The translations under genes were made by a program, and so were the position numbers. From assembly GCA_913055845.1 (NCBI GenBank), contig CAJXKO010000018.1, positions 1-37,940 on the forward strand: a stretch of DNA of 37,940 nt. Direction: 5' to 3'. This DNA is from an uncultured Bacteroidota bacterium. GTDB taxonomy: Bacteria > Bacteroidota > Rhodothermia > Rhodothermales > Salinibacteraceae. The first letter of the stretch is position 1, and each line of letters begins with the position of its first letter. This document shows, one piece after another, positions 23,203 to 32,392 of the stretch. The notes beneath the pieces are model-generated. The model did no database searches. It saw only the letters and a list, made by a program, of their open reading frames with translations, and had not been told where the DNA came from.

Positions 23203-23310
23203 CGCGTGAAGGAAGGACCTATTTCGAAGAGAGCGAAACGTTGGGGATCGGAAGCCCGGACAGAACTTGCCGGAGCCCGTCCGCCCCCGTTCATTTGCGT
23301 GTGCGGGCGA

Positions 23311-23336
23311 TTCATTTTAAGTTTAATTAACGTGCA
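23311..23336. promoter_or_regulatory. AT-rich island in the divergent intergenic region
   Basis: ATTTTAAGTTTAATTAACG is by far the most AT-rich run in this GC-rich neighbourhood. It lies about 110-135 bases before the start of the 22672-23202 gene and about 190 bases before the sigma gene. It may be part of a housekeeping promoter, more likely for the leftward gene. Confidence 0.3.
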
Positions 23337-23435
23337 CAGGTATCGGACCGACAACCGCCCGGGGCTCTGACGCCCGGGGACGAGACAGCGGATCCTCTCC
23401 GGGACTCATTTTTGGCCGAGCGCCCTTCACTTGTA

Positions 23436-23465
23436 GACCACACGACAGCGCGGCGGTCTTCTCAC
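23436..23465 (+). promoter_or_regulatory. Bipartite promoter-like motif before the second ECF sigma gene
   Basis: GACCACAC (23436-23443), 13 bases, then TCTTCTCAC (23457-23465), ending 59 bases before the ATG. Both blocks are identical to those before the first sigma gene (9868-9898), in similar position, while the spacer differs. Confidence 0.5.
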
Positions 23466-23524
23466 ACTCTGCCCCGAGGGCCTCCTTTCTTCGATGTTTC
23501 TTCATGAAATGAGCGGAAGTGGGG

Positions 23525-24169
23525 ATGATGAGCGTCTCCAAGCACCGCGTGACGGAGCTGCTCGCCGATCTGCAGGCGGGCAATGGCGAGGCCGCGGAGC
23601 CTCTCTTTGAGGCGGTCTACGACGAGCTCCGCCGGCTGGCCCGTGGCAAGCGGCGGGAGTGGACGGCCGACCCGTCGCTCCGGACCACGGCCCTGGCGCA
23701 CGAGGCCTACGTCAAGCTGGTGGGGGACGAGGAGCGCTCCTGGGAGAACTGGTCCCACTTCTTCGCGGTGGCGGCCCGGGCCCTCCGGCAGATTCTGGTG
23801 AACAGGGCCCGGCGCAAACGCGCTCAGAAGCGCGGGGGCGACGCCCCAATCCTTTCCCTGGAGGCGCTGCGAGAGACGGTGGAGGCCGAGGGCGACGAGG
23901 CGGCCGACCGCACCGTAACGACGGCGGAGGAGGCGCAGCTCCTGGTGCTACTCGACGAGGCCCTAGGCCGCTTTGCAGAGGAGTATCCCCGGGCGGCGCG
24001 GGGCGTGGAGTGTCGGTTCTTCGGCGGCATGACCATCGAGGAGACCGCCGAGGCGCTCGGCGTCTCCGCTTCTACGATCAGCCGCGATTGGAATCTGGCC
24101 AAAGCGTGGCTCTACCGCGAGATGAAGCGCCTGCGCGGCGGGGACGTAGACGCTGAACCGGACTTGTGA
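23525..24169 (+). CDS. ECF sigma factor, kinase-associated type (module 2)
   Basis: This 214-residue paralogue of the factor at 9956 has the same TIGR02999-type blocks: PSLRTTALAHEAYVKL, SHFFAVAARALRQILVNRARRK, a variable linker (ETVEAEGDEAADRTVTTAEE), and region 4 MTIEETAEALGVSASTISRDWN. Starts at 23525 or 23528 (tandem ATGs) are both reasonable. GGAAG with G-rich sequence precedes them. The kinase gene begins 54 bases downstream and no anti-sigma factor is present. The two sigma factors are nearly identical in the region-4 recognition segment, so they may read overlapping promoters. Confidence 0.93.
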   Translation: MMSVSKHRVTELLADLQAGNGEAAEPLFEAVYDELRRLARGKRREWTADPSLRTTALAHEAYVKLVGDEERSWENWSHFFAVAARALRQILVNRARRKRAQKRGGDAPILSLEALRETVEAEGDEAADRTVTTAEEAQLLVLLDEALGRFAEEYPRAARGVECRFFGGMTIEETAEALGVSASTISRDWNLAKAWLYREMKRLRGGDVDAEPDL

Positions 24170-24223
24170 CCGAAGCAGAACGCCCCATCAAGCGAACGCT
24201 CCGACACACGCGCCCACGGCGTC

Positions 24224-27200
24224 ATGGACACGTCTCGGCGGGATCACGTGCGGGAGCTCCTGGCGGAGGCCCAGTCCGTGTCGCCCGAGGCGCGGGCGGA
24301 CTTCCTTCGAGAGCACTGTGACGACCCGGCGCTTCGGGCAGAGGTCGCCTCCCTCCTGACAGCCCAGAAGGAGGCTTCGGGCTTTTACGAGGCCCTGGCC
24401 GACTCGGTCGTCGCGCCGATGCTGCGGGGGCTCGACGAGGCGGACGTGAACGCCCCCTGCCCTGAAGACTCAGACCCGCTTGGGCTGACGGGCAAGATGG
24501 TCGGCAGCTACGCCGTCGAGGAGCATCTGGGCGGCGGAGGCATGGGGATCGTGTACCGGGCCCGCGACACCGACCTGGGCCGCACCGTGGCGCTGAAGTT
24601 CTTGCCCCCCTACCTCGCCGGCACGGAGGAAGCGGAGGAGCGCTTTTCGCGGGAGGCGCGGGCGGCCGCCGCGCTGGAGCATTCCAACGTGGGGACCATC
24701 CACAAGATTGGCCGAACTGGTGAGGAGCGCCGTTACATCGTGATGACGTACTACGAGGGCGAGACCCTCAAGGAGAAGCTCAGCCGTGAGGGGCCGCTTC
24801 CCGTCGCCGAGGCGCTCGGCTACGCGGCGCAGATTGCCGGGGCCCTGGCGCGGGCCCACGAGGCAGGAATCATTCACCGGGACGTCAAGCCGGCCAACGT
24901 GATGGTCACCGAGCGAGGGGAGGTGAAGCTGGTCGACTTTGGGCTGGCGCGCCTCGCCGAGTCGCCCCGGCTGACGGGGACCGGGCAGCAGCTCGGGACG
25001 GTCGGCTACATGAGCCCGGAGCAGGTGGAGGGCTCGGAGGTGAGTCCAGCGGCGGACCTGTGGGCCCTCGGCGCGGTGCTCTACGAGATGCTCACCGGCG
25101 AGCGTCCGTTTCAGGGCGAGCGGCACGCAGCAGTGCTCCACGCGGTGGTCAACGACACGCCCACGCCGGCAGGGGAGCATCGGCCTGAGGTTTCTTCTGA
25201 ACTTGCCCGGATCGTGGAGCGCTGTCTGCAAAAGGACCCTGCGGAGCGCTACGAGTCGGCGACGGCGCTCGCGGAGGACCTGCGGGCGCTCCGTGCCGGG
25301 GAACCGCCTGCTGTGGCGGAAACCTCGTCCGCTCAGCCGAGCGACGGACGGCTCGGTCGGTCTCGGTGGATCGTAGCGACTGCCGCGGCGCTTCTCGCCG
25401 TTGGGCTCGCCGCGCTCGGGTGGGCCCTCTGGCCGGGCGGCGAGGCGTCCGCCGACGCGGGCCGCTCGGTGGCAGTCCTGCCGTTCGAGGTGTCCGGCAG
25501 CGGTGCCCAGGAGTGGCGCGACGGGATGGTGACGGCCCTGAGCGTAAATCTGGACGGGACCGCCGGACTGCGCGCGATTCCGCCCCGAACGGTCCTCGCG
25601 CAGACGCAGGACGAAGCGGCGCTGGAGCAGGCCGAGGCGCTGGGTGTGGCTCGGCAGATTGGGGCCCGGTACGCCCTTCTCGGCTCGGCGGTGGCGCTGG
25701 GGAATGAGCTGCGCCTGACGGCCACCGCCTACGAGGCCGGCTCCGGCCGCCGGCTGGGTCGGGCCCGGGTGCGGGGCGCGCCGGACAGCGTCATGGCCCT
25801 GGCCGACGACCTGACCCGCCGGGTGCTGGGCGTTCTCCTGAAGAAAAGCGGGGCAGAGATCCCCTCGGTTGACCTCGCGAGCCGCACGACCGCCTCCCTC
25901 CCGGCCCTGAAGGCGTATCTCGACGGCGAGCGGCACTACCGGTCCGGCAGGTACACGGAGGCCCTCGACGACTTCGAAACCGCCGTCGCGCGGGATTCGA
26001 CGTTCGCGCTGGCCTACGTCCGTCTCGCTCGGGCCCGGGCCTGGCGGAGCAAAAACCAGGCGGCATCGCGCGCATGGGAGCGCGCCCACGAGCTCTCCGA
26101 TCGGCTCCCCCGCCGGGAGCGACGAATCACCCGGGCAAACAATCTTTGGTGGAATCGCCGCCACGTGATGGCGGCGGCCGATACCGTCCGCCGACTGACC
26201 GAGGCGTATCCCGACGATCCGGAGATTTGGGCGCTGCTCGGCGAGGTGATCTTCCACACCACGGTCCCCCGCGGATGGCCGGAGGCAGAGGCGGCGTTTC
26301 AGCGGGCCGTCGCGCTCGATCCGGACGTCGCGGCGTATCATCACCACCTCGTCGAGATGGCCATGTCACTGCACCGCGACCGCCGCCTCGCGGTCGAACG
26401 CCTTCGCGCCCATCCGGGCGGGGGAGAGGTCAAACCGTTCTACCGGCTGGCGATCGACCTGGTGTTCGGCACCGCCGAAGACCGACAGGCAGCGCTCCGG
26501 GGACTCGACACGCTCGATACGTCGACGATTCGGGAGCACCGCTTTGCGCTTCAACATCCGGCCGACGCGGCTGTGCTGGATTCCGCGCTCCACCGCCTGG
26601 ACCGCCGAGTGCCGGGAAGCGGCCTCTTCGCAATGATGCGCACAGCCCACCATCTCGAACGGGGCCGGATTGACGAGGCGCTCGTCCAGCTGAAGCGGGA
26701 TCCGCCACTGGTGGGAGTCCTTCTTTCGGGAATGAACAGCGTGGGGGTCCCGCTCCCGGACTCGGTGCTGCGGGTCCACCTCGAGCCCGCCCGGATCGAG
26801 GAAGGGGCCTCGCCCCATCTTCTGCAGAGCGCGGGATTCTATCTCGTCAACCAGAACCGCGCCGACGAGCTCCCGACGGTGCTCGACCGGCTTCGGGACG
26901 CCGCCGGGACCGCTACGCGGTTCGACCGGGACGGCATCCCGGACTCTGAAATCGAGCGCATGGTCGACGAAGTTCGGGGGTACCGGGCGTTCCGGGCCGG
27001 CAATCTTGAGCGGGCAGAGCGTCTATGGTCCGGACAGAGCCACTGGACCCCGGGGGCCCTCTGGCGCGGAGACCTATACCGACAGCTTGGCAAGTTGACG
27101 ACGGCGGAGGGATGGTACTGGGCCGCGTGGCCGTTTCCCGAGGCCGACGAGCGGCTCGGCCGGCTGTACGAGGAGATGGGCAAGCCGGAAAAGGCACAGG

Positions 27201-27316
27201 CCGCCTACGAGCGGTTCGTCACGGCGTGGAGCGATGCCAATCCGGCGTTGCAGGACCGGGTCGAGACGGCGCGGAAACGGATCGGCGCGCTCGCCAAGAA
27301 GAAAAGCACTGAGTGA
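24224..27316 (+). CDS. Membrane-anchored Ser/Thr protein kinase with TolB-like and TPR regions (module 2)
   Basis: This is a 1030-residue protein. Its N-terminal helical segment (1-60) contains ARADFLREHCDDPALRAEVA. The Hanks-type kinase domain (about 95-355) is intact: Gly loop GGGGMG (103-108), Lys125, HRDVKPAN (219-226), DFG (238-240) and SPE (264-266). A single membrane span follows at about 382-403 (WIVATAAALLAVGLAALGWAL). Outside it lies a TolB-like domain from RSVAVLPF and then TPR-type helical repeats to the end. The layout is cytoplasmic kinase, one span and a large extracytoplasmic part, so it can sense the envelope, in contrast to the soluble paralogue at 10584. The probable substrate is the sigma factor encoded just upstream. 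Confidence 0.93.
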   Translation: MDTSRRDHVRELLAEAQSVSPEARADFLREHCDDPALRAEVASLLTAQKEASGFYEALADSVVAPMLRGLDEADVNAPCPEDSDPLGLTGKMVGSYAVEEHLGGGGMGIVYRARDTDLGRTVALKFLPPYLAGTEEAEERFSREARAAAALEHSNVGTIHKIGRTGEERRYIVMTYYEGETLKEKLSREGPLPVAEALGYAAQIAGALARAHEAGIIHRDVKPANVMVTERGEVKLVDFGLARLAESPRLTGTGQQLGTVGYMSPEQVEGSEVSPAADLWALGAVLYEMLTGERPFQGERHAAVLHAVVNDTPTPAGEHRPEVSSELARIVERCLQKDPAERYESATALAEDLRALRAGEPPAVAETSSAQPSDGRLGRSRWIVATAAALLAVGLAALGWALWPGGEASADAGRSVAVLPFEVSGSGAQEWRDGMVTALSVNLDGTAGLRAIPPRTVLAQTQDEAALEQAEALGVARQIGARYALLGSAVALGNELRLTATAYEAGSGRRLGRARVRGAPDSVMALADDLTRRVLGVLLKKSGAEIPSVDLASRTTASLPALKAYLDGERHYRSGRYTEALDDFETAVARDSTFALAYVRLARARAWRSKNQAASRAWERAHELSDRLPRRERRITRANNLWWNRRHVMAAADTVRRLTEAYPDDPEIWALLGEVIFHTTVPRGWPEAEAAFQRAVALDPDVAAYHHHLVEMAMSLHRDRRLAVERLRAHPGGGEVKPFYRLAIDLVFGTAEDRQAALRGLDTLDTSTIREHRFALQHPADAAVLDSALHRLDRRVPGSGLFAMMRTAHHLERGRIDEALVQLKRDPPLVGVLLSGMNSVGVPLPDSVLRVHLEPARIEEGASPHLLQSAGFYLVNQNRADELPTVLDRLRDAAGTATRFDRDGIPDSEIERMVDEVRGYRAFRAGNLERAERLWSGQSHWTPGALWRGDLYRQLGKLTTAEGWYWAAWPFPEADERLGRLYEEMGKPEKAQAAYERFVTAWSDANPALQDRVETARKRIGALAKKKSTE

Positions 27317-27423
27317 TGAAGCCGTCCGGCGGCTGTCTTCGAACGAGCCAAAACGCACCCTCTTCAGGATCTTGAGTACTGTTCATTTCGACCATTCTTT
27401 TTGACGTCAAGTATTTGGCTGTC

Positions 27424-29229
27424 ATGACGAAACACGTCCGCCGTTCGCTTCTCGCGCTTTTTCTGGTCCTCCTCTGGCCTCCCGTCGCAGAGGCACAACA
27501 GGCCCCGCTGGCCGACCGACTTGAGGGATTCGACACCCAGATCGAGCAGGTGATGGACGACTGGAGCGTCCCTGGTCTCGCCATCGCCGTCGTGACCGAC
27601 AGCTCCGTCGTGTGGTCGCGGGGCTTCGGCGAGCGCAACCGTGAGGGTGGCACTCCGGTGACCGACCAAACGCTCTTTGCCATCGGCTCGACGACGAAGG
27701 CTTTCACCGCAGCAGGGCTCGGGGTGCTCCACGACGAAGGGCAACTCGACTGGTCGACCCCCGTGCAGGAATACCTGCCGCGCTTTCGGATGCACGACGA
27801 GTTCGCCACGGAGGAGATGACACCGGTCGACCTCCTCACCCACCGCTCCGGCCTGCCCCGCCACGACCTGCTCTGGTACGCCACCGACTACTCCCGCGAA
27901 TCGCTCTTCGAGCGGCTGCGCCACCTGGCGCCGGCCGCGTCCTTCCGATCAACCTTCCAGTACCAGAACCTGATGTACATGACCGCCGGATATCTGGTCG
28001 GGCAGGTCAGCGGACTGGGGTGGGAAACGTTCACACGGCGGCGCCTCCTCGACCCGCTGGGAATGTCGCGGAGCACCTTCTCGGTCGACTCAATGCAGAC
28101 GACCGACAACTACGCCCGGCCCTACGGCGGCGACCGCGACACCATCGAGGCCGTCGACTATCGCCCCCTCGACGCCATCGGCCCGGCCGGATCAATTAAT
28201 TCCAGCGTGTCGGAGATGACCGAGTGGGTGCAGCTCCTGCTGAACGACGGGCGGCACGGAGACACGCAGCTCATCGACTCGACCACCATTGCACAGCTCA
28301 CGCGGCCCCGAATCGTCCTGGAGGACATCCGTCCGTTCATGCCGGAGACCGGAGGGTCTCTCCTCTACGCGCTCGGCTGGTTCAAGGAAACATACGGCGG
28401 AGAGCGCCTGCTTTGGCACTCGGGCGGCATCGATGGCTTTTCGGCGATGGTGGGGATGATGCCGGGCCGGGAGGTGGGCTGGGTTCTCCTCACGAACAAA
28501 GGGGGCACCCCCGCGCCGTCCGTGCTGCTGTATGAGCTGGTCGACCGCGTGCTGGACCGCGAGGGACAGGACTGGAATCAGCGCATCAGCGATTTCTACG
28601 CGCAACAGCAGGCCGAGCCGGACACTGCACAATCGGACACGACCGAGGCGTCGTCCGACACGACGGCGACACCCGGCCCCTCCCATCCACTCGACGACTA
28701 CGTGGCCACCTACTCGAACCCCGGCTACGGCCCGTTCGAAGTCACGATGGAGGGCGACAGCCTCGTCAGTCGCTACGGCCGCTTTAGCGGGACGCTCCGG
28801 CATGAGCAGTACGACGTGTTTGAGCTGCACGCCGGGGATGACGGAAGCGAACAGACGTTTAAGGTCCACTTCGAGATGGCGATGGACGGGACCATCGATG
28901 AGGCCAAAATCCCGATGGAGCCATCCATCGATCCGATCGTGTTCACTCGCACGGCCGACGAGGCGCTCACGAGCGCCGAGTACCTGGAGCAGTTCACCGG
29001 AAAGTACGCCTTTCAGGGACAGACGCTCGCCGTACGCCTCCGTGGCGAGAACACCCTCACGCTCACCGTCCCCGGCCAGCCGACCTACACGCTGGCGCCA
29101 ACGGCGGAGAATGCCTTCACGCTGAAAGACCAATCCGGCTTCCGCGTCGAGTTCACGGTGGCGGACGGGACGCCGATGCAAATGGTTCTTCACCAGCCCA
29201 ACGGTACCTTCACCGCCGAACGGAAGTAG
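27424..29229 (+). CDS. Class C beta-lactamase/PBP4*-type serine hydrolase with C-terminal beta domains, secreted
   Basis: This is a 601-residue exported protein. The signal peptide is MTKHVRRSLLALFLVLLWPP followed by VAEAQ. The catalytic motifs are complete: SxxK as S89-T-T-K92, YQN in FQYQNLMY, and HSGG (LWHSGGIDGFSA). After about residue 420 comes a Thr/Asp-rich linker and a DUF3471-like beta domain (PLDDYVATYSNPGYGPFEVT), then a further beta segment (YLEQFTGKYAFQGQTLAVR). Such proteins act as D-aminopeptidases, esterases or penicillin-binding hydrolases. The exact substrate is unknown. The ATG at 27424 is used; a TTG three codons earlier is unlikely. It follows the kinase by 107 bases on the same strand, and a relative is encoded at 15262. 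Confidence 0.9.
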   Translation: MTKHVRRSLLALFLVLLWPPVAEAQQAPLADRLEGFDTQIEQVMDDWSVPGLAIAVVTDSSVVWSRGFGERNREGGTPVTDQTLFAIGSTTKAFTAAGLGVLHDEGQLDWSTPVQEYLPRFRMHDEFATEEMTPVDLLTHRSGLPRHDLLWYATDYSRESLFERLRHLAPAASFRSTFQYQNLMYMTAGYLVGQVSGLGWETFTRRRLLDPLGMSRSTFSVDSMQTTDNYARPYGGDRDTIEAVDYRPLDAIGPAGSINSSVSEMTEWVQLLLNDGRHGDTQLIDSTTIAQLTRPRIVLEDIRPFMPETGGSLLYALGWFKETYGGERLLWHSGGIDGFSAMVGMMPGREVGWVLLTNKGGTPAPSVLLYELVDRVLDREGQDWNQRISDFYAQQQAEPDTAQSDTTEASSDTTATPGPSHPLDDYVATYSNPGYGPFEVTMEGDSLVSRYGRFSGTLRHEQYDVFELHAGDDGSEQTFKVHFEMAMDGTIDEAKIPMEPSIDPIVFTRTADEALTSAEYLEQFTGKYAFQGQTLAVRLRGENTLTLTVPGQPTYTLAPTAENAFTLKDQSGFRVEFTVADGTPMQMVLHQPNGTFTAERK

Positions 29230-29291
29230 CCTACTCCTTCCGTTCCCCAGGGCTCTCAAAGCGACCAACTTCTCCTGTCCCCCACTCTCCC

Positions 29292-30683
29292 ATGTCCTTC
29301 TCCCCCGACGACACAATCCTCGATTCCCTCCGCGACGCCCTGCGCGGTCCGGTTCTCGCCCCGGGCGACGACGGCTACGACGCGGCCCGCACCGTCTGGA
29401 ACGCGCGGCTCGCCAGCCGCCCCGCGGCGGTGGCCCAGTGCACCGGCGCCGCCGACGTGAGGGCCGCCGTGGACATTGCCCGCGAGCACGACCTCCCCCT
29501 CTCCGTGAAGGGTGGGGGGCACAGCTACGCGGGCCAGTCCGCCGCCGAGGGTGCCCTCATGGTCGACCTCTCGTCGATGACGGGCGTTCGCGTCGACCCG
29601 GATACGAAGACGGCACGGGGGCAGGCGGGGGCCACGTGGGGGGATTTCGACCACGAGACGCAGGCGTTCGGCCTCGCTACGCCCGGCGCCACAGTCTCGA
29701 CTGTCGGAGTCGCCGGCTGCACGCTTGGGGGCGGCACCGGCCACCTCGCGCGCAAGTACGGCCTCAGCCTCGACAACCTGCGCTCGGCCGACGTCGTGAT
29801 GGCCGACGGTTCGTTCGTTCACGCGAGCGAGGACGAGAACGCCGACCTCTTCTGGGGCCTCCGCGGGGGAGGCGGTAACTTCGGTGTCGTCACCTCCTTC
29901 GAGTTCCAGCTCCACGAGGTGGGCCCCGAGGTGCTGGCGGGCCAGATTCTCCACCCGATGGCGAACGCGGCCGAGGGGCTTCGGCTCTACCGCGACGTCA
30001 TGGCCGACGCACCGGACGCCCTTCAGGCGTACGCCTTCTTCATCCACGTGCCGCCGATCCCGGCCATCCCGGACGAGTACCACGGCCAGACGGCGCTCGA
30101 CTTCGTGGTTACCTACGCGGGAGACCACGCGACGGGCGAGAAGGTGCTCCGGCCGCTCCGCTCGTTTGAGGATCCAATCCTCGACGGCGTGCGGCCCCAG
30201 GCGTACACGGCGCTCCAGCAAACCTTCGACGAAGGCACCCCCAACGGCCAGCGCTGGTACTCGAAGGCACACTACCTCAACGCCCTTCCCGACGCGGCCA
30301 TCGACACGGTGGTGGAGCACGTCGATCCCCTCCCCGGCCCCTTCTCGATGGTTTACCTCGAGCCGATGGGCGGCGCCATCGGGCGCGTCGACCCGACGGC
30401 CACCGCATTCCCGCACCGCGAGGCGGCATATGGCTTCCACATCCTCACGGGATGGCCCGACGCCGACCAGGACGCCACGATCATGGACTGGACCCGCGAT
30501 TTCCACGCGGCGATGGCGCCGCATGCGAACGGCGGGGTGTACGTCAATCTCCTCGGGGCGGACGAGGAGTACCGCGTCGCGTCCGCCTACGGACCCAACT
30601 ACGACCGGCTGGCCCGGCTCAAGGAGACGTACGACCCGGACAATCTCTTCCGGATGAACCACAACGTAGAACCCGTAACGTGA
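29292..30683 (+). CDS. FAD-binding oxidoreductase, berberine-bridge type
   Basis: This is a 463-residue flavoprotein with a PCMH-type FAD domain and a C-terminal BBE segment. SVKGGGHSYAG contains His77, the expected covalent FAD attachment site. GVAGCTLGGGTGHLARKYGLS and DLFWGLRGGGGNFGVVTSFEF are the classic FAD-domain blocks. The BBE motif is YGPNYDRLARLKETYDPDNL then FRMNHN near the end. The second cysteinyl attachment position of plant enzymes is a Val here, so monocovalent FAD is expected. The Cys in AGCTLGGG is at a different place. Members oxidise sugars, alcohols or other small molecules using O2. Substrate unknown. No signal peptide is seen. It follows the hydrolase gene by 62 bases. 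Confidence 0.92.
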   Translation: MSFSPDDTILDSLRDALRGPVLAPGDDGYDAARTVWNARLASRPAAVAQCTGAADVRAAVDIAREHDLPLSVKGGGHSYAGQSAAEGALMVDLSSMTGVRVDPDTKTARGQAGATWGDFDHETQAFGLATPGATVSTVGVAGCTLGGGTGHLARKYGLSLDNLRSADVVMADGSFVHASEDENADLFWGLRGGGGNFGVVTSFEFQLHEVGPEVLAGQILHPMANAAEGLRLYRDVMADAPDALQAYAFFIHVPPIPAIPDEYHGQTALDFVVTYAGDHATGEKVLRPLRSFEDPILDGVRPQAYTALQQTFDEGTPNGQRWYSKAHYLNALPDAAIDTVVEHVDPLPGPFSMVYLEPMGGAIGRVDPTATAFPHREAAYGFHILTGWPDADQDATIMDWTRDFHAAMAPHANGGVYVNLLGADEEYRVASAYGPNYDRLARLKETYDPDNLFRMNHNVEPVT

Positions 30684-31108
30684 TGCTCCCTGCTTGGCCG
30701 TATTGATCCCGGCCGTGTGGAGAGGGCTGGAATGGGGTGTGTTGTGGTGCATTCAGTCTACCCCCGTTCAGACGGGACAGAAGAGCAGTCCCTTGATGTC
30801 GCCTCGGATCCGTCCGCTCGGCTCCGGTGAGCCACAAGCTTTTGCGGCACTGGTGACTTGCCGACGATAGCCTCGCAAGAGGCGGATTGCCGAGTAGAGA
30901 CAGCCTCACTGCGCCCTCTCCTCTCGACAGGACACCGTTGCTCCCCTAGGAAAAGCGAATGGCCCCGGTCATACCGGGGCCAGACGCTGATCGATCAGTA
31001 TCGATCCAGTTGAAAACGTCGGTGGTGGAGACAGGGAAGAGCTCGGGCTGATTTTCACCTCGGAGATCGACGGCTCCCTGCGGCCCACCGACCGTCAACT
31101 CTCATCTG
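30684..31108. other. Convergent gap, one hairpin only
   Basis: Between the oxidoreductase and the protease genes I see no coding sequence. The only structured element is the hairpin at 30960-30982, listed separately. Confidence 0.5.
30950..30982 (-). terminator. Possible terminator of the protease gene
   Basis: TGGCCCCGGT (30960-30969) and ACCGGGGCCA (30973-30982) form a 10-bp stem with a three-base loop. On the minus strand it is followed by ATTCGCTTTTCC, an imperfect T-tract. It lies about 130 bases past the stop at 31109. Confidence 0.4.
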
Positions 31109-32392
31109 TTAGAAGTCGTCGTAGATTCCCTGCAGTGCGCTGAAGGCCCCTCCGCTTCCCCAGTGTACCCCATAGATGGTGACCTCATCGCCGTGCCACT
31201 TGAAGACCGGGGAGCCGCTGTCACCGCCAGCACTGCTGTAACTTCCGTCGTACTGACAACGCATGACAATCGGCTTGCCGTTTACGCTCCCCCCATTCAC
31301 CCCTATGGCAATGCACGTTTTCTGGATGTAGCCCCAGGTCCACCCCGTCGTCCGGCCAACCTTGTCGACCATTTCCCCGCTCACGGGCTGTGCCTTTCCG
31401 CCCCTAACGCTCAGATCGGTTCCGTGATCGATGTCGAGCGTGGCTGAGCTAGAGCTGGGGCCGGCCCAGTCCTGCGGCCTAGCAACCTCTGCGCTCCAAC
31501 TAGCTTCGTCATCATAATCGATGAAGGCTGCATCGCTCTTCCGACAGGACCGGCTCCCACCATAACAGTTTTGGTAGCTCGGATCTGCCGCTTCCACGCC
31601 GATCTGGCCACCGCTGAACGGATTTTCGTATCTGGTTCCCGTCACGCTTCCTCGTTGCGAAGTGCAATGTGAGTTGGTGATAAACCCCAAATTTCCGTTA
31701 AACCGCGCAACGTACCCGTGCGAGCAAACGCTGTTGGTCCCCGCCAATCCGATCTCAATTCCTCCCTGAGCGGAGCTGAAATCGCTCCGTAGATCATGCG
31801 CGTGGGGTTCTCTCCGCTGCGCTTCAACGATGTTGACGGCCTCCAGGGGAATATCTTGTCCCGCTAGGTAGTCCTCGATCGTCGATTGCGCCTCTAAATT
31901 GTCTATCCCCACGGTCAAGTTGTTTTCTCGCTCCCGAAGATCTACGAATACGGCCTCGTCAAACTCAAAGACCCCCAGGGCACGGTCGTGCCACGAGAGC
32001 AGATCGCCCATCGAATACGCCCCTTCGAGTAGCTGAAGTTGCGGGTTGTCCACCTCTCGTCGCGGACCATCCCCGCGCTGCAGAATGTCTTCGCCAAATG
32101 CTTCCTTGAGCGCGTCTTCCACCTCCCCGGCTCGATCGGGGTTCGGGTCTAGAAGGTAGGCAGTGGGCTGGCCGTTCTCGTCCAGGTAGAACCCACCAAA
32201 GTCCGGGACCTGCTCCGCGACCTGTGCGAACTTGTCATGGATGTTGTCAGAACTGACGTCTGTGATCTCTATCGCCTCTCCAGGGGGGTCGTCCGATCCC
32301 TCTTGCTGGGTCGTGTCACATCCCTGAATCGAGATTGACAGAACCAGTGCGAGGGTAATGATGCCAAGGTGTTTCGGTAAATAAGTGGTCAT
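31109..32392 (-). CDS. Chymotrypsin-fold (S1-type) serine protease, lipoprotein
   Basis: This is a 427-residue exported lipoprotein. The signal is MTTYLPKHLGIITLALVLSI with lipobox SIQGC (Cys25), then an acidic region. Residues about 50-205 look like a propeptide. The protease domain follows with the full triad: His242 in FITNSHC, Asp287 in RKSDAAF, and Ser392 in GGDSGSP. Six Cys in the domain could pair as 223-243, 276-283 and 360-379. The layout (long proregion, VCSHGYVARFNGNLGFITNSHC start, GVHWGSGG after the Ser) recalls alpha-lytic/streptogrisin-type proteases. I chose the ATG at 32392 because it starts the lipoprotein signal. The frame continues upstream to 32803 but that part looks non-coding. 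Confidence 0.85.
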   Translation of the reverse strand: MTTYLPKHLGIITLALVLSISIQGCDTTQQEGSDDPPGEAIEITDVSSDNIHDKFAQVAEQVPDFGGFYLDENGQPTAYLLDPNPDRAGEVEDALKEAFGEDILQRGDGPRREVDNPQLQLLEGAYSMGDLLSWHDRALGVFEFDEAVFVDLRERENNLTVGIDNLEAQSTIEDYLAGQDIPLEAVNIVEAQRREPHAHDLRSDFSSAQGGIEIGLAGTNSVCSHGYVARFNGNLGFITNSHCTSQRGSVTGTRYENPFSGGQIGVEAADPSYQNCYGGSRSCRKSDAAFIDYDDEASWSAEVARPQDWAGPSSSSATLDIDHGTDLSVRGGKAQPVSGEMVDKVGRTTGWTWGYIQKTCIAIGVNGGSVNGKPIVMRCQYDGSYSSAGGDSGSPVFKWHGDEVTIYGVHWGSGGAFSALQGIYDDF

